39,315 nt of DNA, taken from IMG/VR virus record IMGVR_UViG_3300024528_000001, positions 1 through 39,315 of that record, one strand, 5' to 3'. The notes below the pieces were generated by a model. It was not told the DNA's origin and searched no databases. It saw nothing but the letters and a program-made list of their open reading frames with translations. The translations under genes and the position numbers were made by a program. This DNA is from a virus. Below, in pieces: positions 25,615 through 32,360 of this stretch (position 1 is the first letter of the stretch; the number at the start of each line of letters is the position of its first letter).

Positions 25615-25656
25615 TCTGGCCTCCTTTTTTAAATGATTTATTTTTGTTATATTCTA

Positions 25657-25685
25657 AGTATACTAAATAAAATTAAGAAAGTCAA
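25657..25685 (-). promoter_or_regulatory. Early promoter P1 (sigma70-like)
   Basis: On the - strand: TTGACT (25685-25680), 17-base spacer, TATACT (25662-25657), spacer ending TTTAG. An AT-rich upstream segment, GTAAAATAGTTG just before the -35 box, is shared with P2 and P3. It would drive the 25614-24228 genes. Confidence 0.85.
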
Positions 25686-25699
25686 CAACTATTTTACTT

Positions 25700-25849
25700 T
25701 TATTTTACAACAATATTATAATTCGAATCTGCAACATCACAATAAGAGTGCCTGGACTGCTCAAGCTCTTGATAGTCGTCTATTTCTTCGTGTGCTTTTT
25801 TAGCTTTCTTTTCTATTCTTTCCACAACTTTTTCAGCATATGTTTTCAT
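25700..25849 (-). CDS. Small hypothetical protein, 49 aa
   Basis: ATG at 25849 is preceded by GAGGT and lies two bases after the previous stop. The product (MKTYAEKVVERIEKKAKKAH, then EEIDDYQELEQSRHS) is a highly charged helix. It is the last gene of the replication operon, and its 3' end runs into the upstream part of P1. No family recognised. Confidence 0.55.
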   Translation of the reverse strand: MKTYAEKVVERIEKKAKKAHEEIDDYQELEQSRHSYCDVADSNYNIVVK

Positions 25850-25851
25850 AA

Positions 25852-26286
25852 TTACCTCATATAGTTTTTATATTTTTCATAGAACGATTCAAAATGCAGA
25901 TCTTCAGGATGAGGAAGTCTAATTTCTTCCGTTGAGCTATCATGATCTATGCGATTTAAAAAGGTGCTCATTTGCGATTCATTCATTTTAGAAGTAGTTA
26001 GTATCTTAACTCTTTGCTCACCAAATGCGTTTATTATCTCCCTTGGAGCAAATCTATCTATGTAGTAATCGTGTAGATCGTGTGCAGCGTTTCCAGTTTC
26101 CATCTCAATACATCCAAGCCAAAGCCACAGGAGATTGTTTTGTTTTAATGATCGTTTAAAATTGCGCTTAAGTGTGTTATAATCATAAACCAGCAACTTG
26201 CCTTCCTTGGTAGTTCCAAGCACCAAAGAATCAATGTGTCTTTTAGCCATCTCTTTGTCTTCAGGAGTTGTTATTTTTATTCGCAT
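25852..26286 (-). CDS. Putative recombination-associated protein, NinB-like
   Basis: The 144-residue protein carries LKQNNLLWLWLGCIEMETGN, HDLHDYYIDRFAP and IRLPHPEDLHFESFYEKYK. This layout (Q-N-xLLW-xWL, a metal- or DNA-facing helix, then LPxPEDLxFExFYExY) is frequent in phage early proteins placed beside recombination genes and related to NinB/Orf-type recombination mediators. I do not claim a catalytic site. AAAGGC precedes the ATG; it overlaps the upstream gene by 26 bases. Confidence 0.5.
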   Translation of the reverse strand: MRIKITTPEDKEMAKRHIDSLVLGTTKEGKLLVYDYNTLKRNFKRSLKQNNLLWLWLGCIEMETGNAAHDLHDYYIDRFAPREIINAFGEQRVKILTTSKMNESQMSTFLNRIDHDSSTEEIRLPHPEDLHFESFYEKYKNYMR

Positions 26287-26518
26287 AATACTTTTGCCTT
26301 TCTAAGCAAAGCTTAATACCCAGCATCGCTTCATCTGATGGAAAGTAAACTCTGAGCGATGGATTCCTATTGTGTATTGAATTCCAAACTCTATTCCACA
26401 TCTTGCGACTTTTGCATCCTTGAGCGTGTGCCATTTGAGCATCCTTAGACCCAAACACCAGATAAGCACAAGAATTGCAGCTATTATGGTCATAGCACAT
26501 AATATTATAACATTTCAT
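26261..26518 (-). CDS. Cys-rich hypothetical protein, 85 aa
   Basis: ATG at 26518 has AGGAG eight bases ahead; the frame is open further upstream but without a ribosome site. The N-terminus (MKCYNIMCYDHNSCNSCAYL) holds four of six cysteines, like a small zinc-binding knuckle; the rest is helical and basic. It overlaps genes on both sides. Function unknown. Confidence 0.6.
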   Translation of the reverse strand: MKCYNIMCYDHNSCNSCAYLVFGSKDAQMAHAQGCKSRKMWNRVWNSIHNRNPSLRVYFPSDEAMLGIKLCLERQKYYANKNNNS

Positions 26519-26891
26519 TACCCATTCTCCTTTTTTTAGATTTATGTTTATTATTTTGGTTACATTCACCAGAACGCCTGTAATAAGATCCACAGACAGG
26601 GCAAGGATTGCTTGTTTGATACAATTCACCTAATACTACCCCCTTGCGCTCGCTTCGATTTTTGGGTTGTTTCTGTTCGTCTGAGAGCAAAGAATATTCT
26701 GATACATGTTTAGCTGATTTGGTTCTAACCATCGTGGATTTAATTTGAGTAGCTTCAACGCCTCTACCGTTCTGAATATCATCAATTCTTGCAGCAAGCC
26801 TTTTACAATTAATTGGTTCCTTTTCGGCTTCAAGAACGTTAATGCTTCCATGCTCTTTTATGTGTTTTAGTATTTGAGTTGCTTGATTCAT
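26505..26891 (-). CDS. Helix-turn-helix protein with C-terminal zinc knuckle
   Basis: The 128-residue protein begins with QATQILKHIKEHGSINVLEA and KRLAARIDDIQNGRGVEAT, the phage 'HTH_39'-type winged helix, a family common in phage genomes and thought to regulate transcription. A C-terminal part has NPCPVCGSYYRRSGEC, a zinc knuckle, and a basic end. As the only clear DNA-binding regulator in the window, it is the best candidate to act at the three repeated promoters. It begins with an ATGA overlap. Confidence 0.7.
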   Translation of the reverse strand: MNQATQILKHIKEHGSINVLEAEKEPINCKRLAARIDDIQNGRGVEATQIKSTMVRTKSAKHVSEYSLLSDEQKQPKNRSERKGVVLGELYQTSNPCPVCGSYYRRSGECNQNNKHKSKKRRMGNEML

Positions 26892-27052
26892 TTCTTCACC
26901 CTTTCCTTTTTCAACCCTTTAAGATGAGGACAATACTTTGCCTGACATATTCCATCTTCATTTTTAGAACTATCGCAATATTCGTCTTCGTTATAAATAA
27001 TATTAAAATTTTTGCAAATATCTTTTATTTTTCTAAAGCTTATTAGATACAT
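26888..27052 (-). CDS. Small Cys-containing protein, 54 aa
   Basis: ATG 27052 is chosen because AAAGGAAAG lies at a good distance; the frame extends to 27091 without one. The product contains DEYCDSSKNEDGICQAKYCP, three cysteines in a short loop, and a basic C-terminus. It ends in an ATGA overlap with the HTH gene, so the two are probably translated together. Function unknown. Confidence 0.6.
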   Translation of the reverse strand: MYLISFRKIKDICKNFNIIYNEDEYCDSSKNEDGICQAKYCPHLKGLKKERVKK

Positions 27053-27068
27053 ATTACTTTCCTTTCTT

Positions 27069-27317
27069 TTAGTCGTGGGAATATCCAACACTAATTTGAC
27101 TAAAGTGTATCAATGCCCCTATTAGCGCATATAGATTGCATGGCAAGTGCAAAAAGTCGCCATTACCATCAATAAAAACTATTTCTTCGTCATTAATATC
27201 TATGCTCATCAAATCCAAATTATCTTTATGCATAGTTTGAAATTCATCTTCGATGTTGCCATATGATTCATATCCATTTTTCATTAAAAAACTAATACAT
27301 TTATCTATTTGCTTCAT
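27069..27317 (-). CDS. Hypothetical protein, 82 aa
   Basis: The ATG overlaps the previous stop (ATGA-type junction at 27314-27317). The protein is acidic with an alternating beta segment (LDLMSIDINDEEIVFIDGNG) and helix ends (DKCISFLMKNGYESYG, LYALIGALIHFSQ). It looks like a compact alpha/beta domain. No motif recognised. Confidence 0.6.
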   Translation of the reverse strand: MKQIDKCISFLMKNGYESYGNIEDEFQTMHKDNLDLMSIDINDEEIVFIDGNGDFLHLPCNLYALIGALIHFSQISVGYSHD

Positions 27318-27526
27318 AGCTTAGCCCCGCTCCCCTTCTTACTTTTGTTTTTACTCATATACCATTCCTCGAATACAGATAAATTTACCACATCAAATAG
27401 ACAATCTTTACACACATTCGGGCCATGGCAGTCAGTTTTTAAGCAATAATTATTCTGTTTTAATTTTGAATTAACTACAGTCCTTGGGATTCTATCAGGT
27501 ATAGTTAAATGTTTATATTTTCTCAT
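27314..27526 (-). CDS. Hypothetical protein with Cys cluster, 70 aa
   Basis: The gene overlaps both neighbours by four bases. NNYCLKTDCHGPNVCKDC carries four cysteines and a histidine that could bind zinc, and the C-terminus is strongly basic (KNKSKKGSGAKL). Function unknown. Confidence 0.6.
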   Translation of the reverse strand: MRKYKHLTIPDRIPRTVVNSKLKQNNYCLKTDCHGPNVCKDCLFDVVNLSVFEEWYMSKNKSKKGSGAKL

Positions 27527-27741
27527 AACTCAGACCCCTCCTCAAACACCATCAGCCCAAATTCTTTGGCTAATGCTATTACATCGTTTTTGTGGATGTG
27601 TAAAAAACTCACAAGGCCTGATCCATTTCCATCGCTTATTATCAGTGTTCTGTATTTTTCACACACACCTATAAGAGGCGTTGGGGGCTCTACGCTTTGT
27701 ATATCTTCATCAAACCAATCATGATCTTTCATTACTTTCAT
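27523..27741 (-). CDS. Hypothetical protein, 72 aa
   Basis: ATG 27741 follows GGGAGA at seven bases. The sequence (MKDHDWFDEDIQSVEPP, then IHKNDVIALAKEFGLMVFEE) is acidic and alpha/beta. It ends in a four-base overlap with the next gene. No family recognised. Confidence 0.6.
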   Translation of the reverse strand: MKVMKDHDWFDEDIQSVEPPTPLIGVCEKYRTLIISDGNGSGLVSFLHIHKNDVIALAKEFGLMVFEEGSEL

Positions 27742-27742
27742 A

Positions 27743-28021
27743 CTAATTCTCCCTTATTTCCTTGCCACAGTAACAGCAATACTTCATATCATTATCAGAC
27801 GGGGTGGGTTCAAAATTGTTTGTATTTTCTTTGATCCACTCATCACTTTTCCCAATATATCCACAAAACCTACCACTATGATAGCGCATCTCATACCTGT
27901 CTTCTTTGTCACCAAGTCTGTTTTCAACACGCTCTAAGATAGCTCCGGCTTCTACTGGTTCAAAATACTCAGAAAAAAGTGGTTTTTTTAATACATATTT
28001 CTGTCCGATTGGGTTACTCAT
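27743..28021 (-). CDS. Hypothetical protein with C-terminal zinc knuckle
   Basis: The 92-residue protein starts behind AAGGAGTTG. A beta-rich body (GQKYVLKKPLFSEYFEPVEA, then YEMRYHSGRFCGYIG) ends in KYCCYCGKEIREN, half of a zinc ribbon. The same CxYCGK-type ending is frequent in small phage proteins. It is the first gene after dnaB; role unknown. Confidence 0.6.
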   Translation of the reverse strand: MSNPIGQKYVLKKPLFSEYFEPVEAGAILERVENRLGDKEDRYEMRYHSGRFCGYIGKSDEWIKENTNNFEPTPSDNDMKYCCYCGKEIREN

Positions 28022-28061
28022 ACTACAACTCCTTTTTTATTTGTTTTAGTCGATGACTTAA

Positions 28062-29390
28062 TTAAAATTTATACCCTTGCTCTATTTCTTGATCTGTATC
28101 TTTAAAAGATGTTGTTGGGCCATCAAACTCTAATTTTACTGTGCCTATTTCGCCCTCACGCTGCTTTGCAATAATAAACTCTGCTACAGATTCATCTACA
28201 TCTTCACCACCCATGAATGGTCTATAGATAAACGAAACAACATCTGCATCTTGTTCTATATCACCAGACTCTCTTAAGTCAGAAAGTATTGGCCTTTTGT
28301 TTGGCCTACTCTCACATGCTCTTGAGAGTTGAGCAAGACATAAAACTGGCACATCCATTTCTTTAGCAAGAGCCTTAAGCACTGCGGACTTCTCACCAGT
28401 TTCATGTCTTTTTTCTTTTTGTTTCCCAGTATCTCTGATTTTCTGCAAGTAATCAACTGCAACTAAGCCAAAGTCATATTTTCTATGTAGCCTTAAAGCT
28501 ATTGTTCTAATTTGATACACGTTTAAATACGGGTCGTCATTAATATAAAGGCCTTTGTTGTATAATTCACCAGCAGCTTTTGAAAGCTCATCAAAATGGC
28601 CCTTGTTAATATTCCCACGTCTTAACAATGACCCACTAACACCACTGCCAGAGGCTAACATTCTCCTAACAAGAGCTTTTTTTGACATCTCAAGCGATAT
28701 TATTAATACTGGCTTTTGGGCCATATCCCAACAATTCTCACACAAATTATTCATGAGAGCCGACTTTCCCATACTTGGCCTTGCTGCAAGAATTACTAAA
28801 TCCCCAGGATACATGCCGCCAGTTTTTTCATCAATATCTTTAAATCCAGTTGTTAGTCCTGTAGCCTTTCCTTTCCTTGCATTTTCCATATCCTCAAAGA
28901 CGCCACCAATTATTTTATTTACATGCTGTGTTTCTATTTTTTCATGAGTTGTGAATCCTAAAATCCTTTTTTCTACCATAGCTTCGATATTACCATGCAC
29001 ACCATCTGGATTGTAAGCGTTTGTATTAATATCAGCCGCTAATGTGATCCAACTTCTTAACAGGCACTTTTCCCTTAGTATTTTAACATGGGCTATGATA
29101 TTAGTAACAGTGTCTACATCATCAACCAATTCGCTTATATAAGCTTCGCCACCACAATTGTTTAATGAATTGTTTTTCTTGAGTTGCTCTGTTAGTGTTA
29201 AAATATCCACTTCAGTACTTGCTTTGGTTAACTCAAGTATAGCATTGTATATTAATTTATGTGATGTCGAATAAAAGAAGTCTTCAGTTTCTATTAGCTC
29301 CATCATCATCTCGCACGCCTTATTGTTTATAAGAGCTGATCCTAAGACTGTTTTTTCAACATCAATGGCCTGTGGTGGTATTTTGTTCAT
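28062..29390 (-). CDS. dnaB: Replicative DNA helicase, DnaB-like
   Basis: The 442-residue protein has both DnaB domains. The N-terminal helical domain starts IPPQAIDVEKTVLGSALIN; the RecA-like motor has Walker A ARPSMGKS (203-210), catalytic E234 in SLEMS, Walker B LVAVDYLQ (D313), and the late SDLRESGDIEQDADVV motif. Length is near the family's usual 450. It unwinds DNA at the phage fork as a hexamer. Its ATG overlaps the stop of the initiator-like gene (TAATG), so helicase and presumed loader are co-translated. With no phage DNA polymerase in sight, it probably recruits the host replisome. Confidence 0.95.
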   Translation of the reverse strand: MNKIPPQAIDVEKTVLGSALINNKACEMMMELIETEDFFYSTSHKLIYNAILELTKASTEVDILTLTEQLKKNNSLNNCGGEAYISELVDDVDTVTNIIAHVKILREKCLLRSWITLAADINTNAYNPDGVHGNIEAMVEKRILGFTTHEKIETQHVNKIIGGVFEDMENARKGKATGLTTGFKDIDEKTGGMYPGDLVILAARPSMGKSALMNNLCENCWDMAQKPVLIISLEMSKKALVRRMLASGSGVSGSLLRRGNINKGHFDELSKAAGELYNKGLYINDDPYLNVYQIRTIALRLHRKYDFGLVAVDYLQKIRDTGKQKEKRHETGEKSAVLKALAKEMDVPVLCLAQLSRACESRPNKRPILSDLRESGDIEQDADVVSFIYRPFMGGEDVDESVAEFIIAKQREGEIGTVKLEFDGPTTSFKDTDQEIEQGYKF

Positions 29391-30091
29391 TATTCAGCCG
29401 TCTTTTTAAAAAGTCTGTACATTGGGTGAGTATAAGCTTTCGCAAACTCATCATTAAAATTTTTGTCTGCTAAGTAAGTTCTTGCTTTCTTAACATATTT
29501 TTTATCATTTATTGAAACATAGTATTCTTTTATTTTCTCGGTGGCTTTTTCTTGTTCAGTACTGTTTAGTTTTTTCCAATATTTATAAGAGGCCTCTTTA
29601 TCACTTTTAGGTTTACTTGTTATTGAATGGTATTTATCCCAAAAAGAATTAAAACCCACTTCCTTTTCTTTATCTTTTTCTTCTTCCTTTTCCTTATCCT
29701 TTTCCTTATCCTTTTCTTTATCCTTTTCTTTAAGGGTATCAATACCCTTTGAATACCCTTTGAATAGTCTATGTTTTTTCAGAAGCCTAATATAAGATTG
29801 TATTGGTTTGCTATTTGAATTTGTGTCTAAGTGACCATATTGAAAGTCACAAAATTTAACAACCCACCATTTTTCATTGTCTATTATATGTATCTTTTTA
29901 CCCATATAAGACAAGAAAACATTCCAATCAATTTCGTCATTTATATGAAATTCTACCAATCTTTTATTAACCTTCCAAACTCCAACGGAGTCACACTTGT
30001 CTAATATGAATAAATAGACAAGTTTGAAACATGAGGTCATGTCAGTAAAAAAAGGATCATCCCATTTTTCGGTATCAGAAAACCTTTTCAT
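29390..30091 (-). CDS. Replication initiator / helicase-loader-like protein
   Basis: The 233-residue protein starts with a winged-helix-like domain (RFSDTEKWDDPFF, SCFKLVYLFILDKCDSVGVW, VKFCDFQYG) as in phage replisome organisers with DnaD/DnaT-like architecture. Residues about 121-145 are a low-complexity run of EKDK units coded by a 12-base repeat. The C-terminal domain (FWDKYHSI, KPKSDKEASYKYWKKLN, ARTYLADKNFNDE) resembles the end of phage initiators that contact the helicase. AGGA lies ahead of the ATG, after a structured leader. Its place before dnaB supports origin binding or helicase loading. Confidence 0.7.
   Translation of the reverse strand: MKRFSDTEKWDDPFFTDMTSCFKLVYLFILDKCDSVGVWKVNKRLVEFHINDEIDWNVFLSYMGKKIHIIDNEKWWVVKFCDFQYGHLDTNSNSKPIQSYIRLLKKHRLFKGYSKGIDTLKEKDKEKDKEKDKEKEEEKDKEKEVGFNSFWDKYHSITSKPKSDKEASYKYWKKLNSTEQEKATEKIKEYYVSINDKKYVKKARTYLADKNFNDEFAKAYTHPMYRLFKKTAE
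29668..29739 (-). repeat. Twelve-base tandem repeat inside the initiator gene
   Basis: On the coding strand imperfect units of GAAAAGGATAAA / GAAAAGGATAAG are repeated about six times, coding for EKDK units that link the two domains. Such runs change length by slippage, so the linker may vary among relatives. Boundaries are approximate. Confidence 0.75.
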
Positions 30092-30110
30092 ATTTAATCC
30101 TAAATATATT

Positions 30111-30212
30111 GCTCAGCCCGTCACGAGAACAGCCAGAACGCATGACAGGAGGTCTTTGAGAAAACCGACTCTGAGCTATTAATTAATTTTTCTTTTTGAA
30201 TTTTGGCTGTTC
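30111..30212 (-). promoter_or_regulatory. Structured 5' leader with predicted pseudoknot
   Basis: Read on the - strand RNA: A GAACAGCCA (30212-30204), B GCTCAG (30176-30171), H GTCATG (30146-30141), A' TGGCTGTTC (30135-30127), H' CGTGAC (30125-30120), B' CTGAGC (30116-30111). B pairs B', H pairs H' inside it, and A pairs A', which sits in the 15-base loop of H. A starts where transcription from the promoter at 30221-30249 would begin. The leader ends just before the ribosome site of the initiator gene, so control of replication genes is likely. No known riboswitch matches. Confidence 0.6.
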
Positions 30213-30220
30213 ATAATACA

Positions 30221-30249
30221 AATATAACATCTACACATCTAAAATGCAA
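30221..30249 (-). promoter_or_regulatory. Promoter for the replication operon
   Basis: On the - strand TTGCAT (30249-30244), 17 bases, TATATT (30226-30221). It lacks the upstream box shared by P1-P3, so it is of a different kind. The predicted start (about 30213) coincides with the first arm of the leader pseudoknot. Confidence 0.6.
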
Positions 30250-30268
30250 GTTTTATTTTATTTACTTT

Positions 30269-30541
30269 CTAAAGTTCTAATACTCCATCTAATGAGACAA
30301 AGCTATTTAAGTTTTGAATATCATACTTGCCTAAACCAGACGTTCTTATAGCTTCTTTTTTAGCCTCTTCGATTTTAAAAAGCTCTTTCATCCTAAGCTT
30401 TTTTTTATAAGCCCTTTTGGCTCTAAGGGTTTCATTTATATAGGCTTTGGCGCATTCAGGACACCGCCGCCCATTTTTATGCTTTATTACTTCACTACAT
30501 GTATAATTATCATGTCCTATACATTGTCTTGGACCTTGCAT
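30269..30541 (-). CDS. Zinc-finger-like hypothetical protein, 90 aa
   Basis: The gene starts behind AGGAGG and overlaps the upstream gene by 25 bases. It has QCIGHDNYTCSEVIKHKNGR followed by RCPECAKAYI, four or five cysteines arranged like a zinc finger, then a basic helix. A nucleic-acid-binding role is possible. It is the last gene before the replication promoter. Confidence 0.6.
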   Translation of the reverse strand: MQGPRQCIGHDNYTCSEVIKHKNGRRCPECAKAYINETLRAKRAYKKKLRMKELFKIEEAKKEAIRTSGLGKYDIQNLNSFVSLDGVLEL

Positions 30542-30855
30542 GGTTCCTCCTTTTTATCACAAGATATTACTTTTATGCTCCCCAAATAACCACAATTTTT
30601 TTTAAAAATGAGCTTGGTATTTTCTGGAGCGATTTTGTCAAATATACCTTTAATTAAAATTCCCATGCAGTTTTCCATTGTCCGGTAGGAGGTATGGTCA
30701 ACAATCGAAACTGTTGTTCCGATATTTAGCACCGCCTTTTCTACCAAAACATAAGCGACAAGATAAGACTTGCCAATACCCCTTTTGATAGAAAAAATAA
30801 ACCTAACACCATCCAGCGCCTTGTATTGTGCTTCTGTTAATGTTGTGTATTTCAT
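30517..30855 (-). CDS. Short P-loop protein
   Basis: The 112-residue protein has FIFSIKRGIGKSYLVAYVL with a Walker A-like RGIGKS (K29, S30) after a beta strand, as in terminase- or helicase-type ATPases, followed by a strand (TTVSIVDHT). There is no room for a Walker B plus sensor region of normal length, so it is either a minimal nucleotide-binding protein or a remnant of a larger ATPase. It begins with an ATGA overlap and has intact signals on both sides, so it looks translated. Confidence 0.6.
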   Translation of the reverse strand: MKYTTLTEAQYKALDGVRFIFSIKRGIGKSYLVAYVLVEKAVLNIGTTVSIVDHTSYRTMENCMGILIKGIFDKIAPENTKLIFKKNCGYLGSIKVISCDKKEEPCKVQDNV

Positions 30856-30965
30856 TTTTTTTCCTTTTTACTTTTCTTATCAACTAAATGAATATTTAAT
30901 GCTAATGATAAAGCAGATACTATAAATAGAAATGCTACTACTGTTATGTATATGTATGGGTTCAT
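30852..30965 (-). CDS. Tiny membrane protein, 37 aa
   Basis: ATG 30965 is preceded by AAAGGAAAC and the stop forms ATGA with the P-loop gene. One hydrophobic stretch (YIYITVVAFLFIVSALSLAL) is followed by a lysine-rich tail (VDKKSKKEKK), the topology of a type I-like inner-membrane peptide. Function unknown. Confidence 0.6.
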   Translation of the reverse strand: MNPYIYITVVAFLFIVSALSLALNIHLVDKKSKKEKK

Positions 30966-30988
30966 TTGTTTCCTTTCTTTGTTTTGTC

Positions 30989-31192
30989 CTAAAAAATAGT
31001 AATTACATCATTGCTGCAAGCGTTTTTTACAAACGTGCATACACAAAACCTTTCTTCATTCACCCCCTTAGTGTACCTTATTCCAGTACCAGAACAATGA
31101 TTACATTTCTTCTTAGGTGAATACTTCGGCAAATGCTCGCCATACATCATTGTTAATGCGGGGTTATTTTTCAACAATTTATCTTTATTCAT
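30989..31192 (-). CDS. DnaJ-type zinc-knuckle protein, 67 aa
   Basis: ATG 31192 has AAAGGAAAAG ahead; the frame extends to 31225 without a better site. KKKCNHCSGTGIRYTKG and FCVCTF give a CxxCxGxG repeat like one unit of the DnaJ cysteine-rich domain. Such single knuckles are common in phage small proteins. Function unknown. Confidence 0.6.
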   Translation of the reverse strand: MNKDKLLKNNPALTMMYGEHLPKYSPKKKCNHCSGTGIRYTKGVNEERFCVCTFVKNACSNDVITIF

Positions 31193-31238
31193 CTTTTCCT
31201 TTCTTTGTTTTGTCCAACTCTTCATGAATAGGTGCTGC

Positions 31239-31499
31239 CTAACAATTGCCTGTTCTTAATCTATGTGCCAAACACTTAACAGTTGGCACCTGATTGCAAC
31301 CTTTACAGGGTGGCACACTTTCTATGTTGGTAGCTGTTGATTGACCTTCCTTAATGTCTTGTTGGTTGATATTATCATTTATTATATCAAACTTAACACA
31401 CTCTAAGCACCCGACAGCTTGAGCCATTGTAACCCTGTTATTACCAGAATGCTCACTTATAAAATCATGCAATGCTAATGAAAACTTTTTTTCTATCAT
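31239..31499 (-). CDS. Hypothetical protein with shared Cys-rich tail
   Basis: The 86-residue protein has a helical start (SLALHDFISEHSG), then GCLEC, and ends TNIESVPPCKGCNQVPTVKC and GNC. This ending repeats the tail of the DUF551-like protein at 24716-25048 (TNIESV, CxxC, GNC), although the N-terminal domains differ. AAAGGATAG lies ahead of the ATG. Function unknown. Confidence 0.65.
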   Translation of the reverse strand: MIEKKFSLALHDFISEHSGNNRVTMAQAVGCLECVKFDIINDNINQQDIKEGQSTATNIESVPPCKGCNQVPTVKCLAHRLRTGNC

Positions 31500-31516
31500 A
31501 TTACTATCCTTTCTTT

Positions 31517-31548
31517 AAAAAGCCGGGGAACGCCCTCTTGATTTCCCC
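31517..31548 (-). terminator. Possible terminator or attenuator
   Basis: On the - strand GGGGAA, a 12-base loop, TTCCCC, then GGCTTTTT. Six pairs and five T lie in the 112-base gap after the gene at 31612. It may limit transcription from the recombination genes into the smaller downstream genes. Confidence 0.4.
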
Positions 31549-31611
31549 TTGCAACAATTTACCATATAATCGTTATGAGGACGCGCTAACTTTTGTTTAT
31601 TTCCTATATTA

Positions 31612-31902
31612 TTAAAGCGGCAAGTCACCATTCTCTACCTGCTTTAGTTCACCATTCTCTATCTGCAACTCTAGTGAATCAGCAACTTTTTCACATGCAT
31701 CAGACGCTTGGGATGCGTTATAGTTGGCAACTTTTTGAACATCAGCTTTGCATAATCTAAAAATCTGCGCTACAGTTTTTGGAAATAGCCGAACTTCCAT
31801 CTTTCCAGACTCTCCCTTTATTTGTACCATACCAACAATTTCATCCTTGTAGTCGTCATTGTATTGATCATGTTTTCTAATTTCTAATTTAATTACTTTC
31901 AT
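31612..31902 (-). CDS. Hypothetical protein near recombination genes
   Basis: The 96-residue protein starts behind AAGGAGA. MKVIKLEIRKHDQYNDDYKD and VGMVQIKGESGKMEVRLFPK look like a beta-rich N-terminal domain, followed by helices (SQASDACEKVADSLELQIE). It is the last gene after nuclease and ERF, so a part in recombination or in single-strand DNA handling is conceivable. No family recognised. Confidence 0.55.
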   Translation of the reverse strand: MKVIKLEIRKHDQYNDDYKDEIVGMVQIKGESGKMEVRLFPKTVAQIFRLCKADVQKVANYNASQASDACEKVADSLELQIENGELKQVENGDLPL

Positions 31903-31903
31903 G

Positions 31904-32353
31904 TTAAATCTCCTTTTCTAAAATTTTTTCTCTAATTATTTCAGCATCTTTTATAAATGCTGTTATTATTTCCAAAGCATCATCTGAAGACCTTGGAATT
32001 TGATAATTTAACTTTGTGCCTAACTTTTTCTGTTTACCTTGCATCTTACCTGTTCTACTTTTGCACTCAATAGGGCAAGCAAGCAGGTATTTGTTCGTTA
32101 TAGGAATAAAAGCCATATTGTCCGGCCATCCTGCAAGATGCTTAGAACAGTCTTTAAGGAGCCATGCAGGGCATTTAGTTTTTAACCAGAACCAAAGCCT
32201 GTCCGGTACCCTAAAAAATGGTATCTGCATATTCTCAAGTATTCCATTAGTTGCAGATTGGACAGGAGCTTCAGTTTTAGCGCCTTTTGGTATATCTTTG
32301 CGCTTGTTTTTATAGGCTAATTGTTTGTTTTTTGAAAATTTAGCTTCCATCAT
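31904..32353 (-). CDS. VRR-NUC-like nuclease
   Basis: The 149-residue protein has the PD-(D/E)xK core of VRR-NUC type: APVQSATNGILE (helix), GWPDN (D78), then PIECKSRTGKMQGKQKK (E96, K98 and Q108). All catalytic positions of the family are present. VRR-NUC nucleases are structure-specific and act in recombination and resolution. It lies beside ERF and Gp157-like genes, as in many phages. Starts at 32353 with AAGGATAAA ahead. The first 30 residues are basic and possibly disordered. Confidence 0.75.
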   Translation of the reverse strand: MMEAKFSKNKQLAYKNKRKDIPKGAKTEAPVQSATNGILENMQIPFFRVPDRLWFWLKTKCPAWLLKDCSKHLAGWPDNMAFIPITNKYLLACPIECKSRTGKMQGKQKKLGTKLNYQIPRSSDDALEIITAFIKDAEIIREKILEKEI

Positions 32354-32360
32354 TTTATCC

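Noticed and set aside
30111-30212. Known riboswitch class
   Set aside because: I compared by eye with preQ1, SAM, THF, guanidine and purine riboswitch core motifs and none fits; kept only as an unassigned pseudoknot leader.
31524-31574. 16-codon - strand frame (MVNCCKGKSRG...) in the gap before 31612
   Set aside because: No ribosome site, and the sequence is mainly the arms of the possible terminator.
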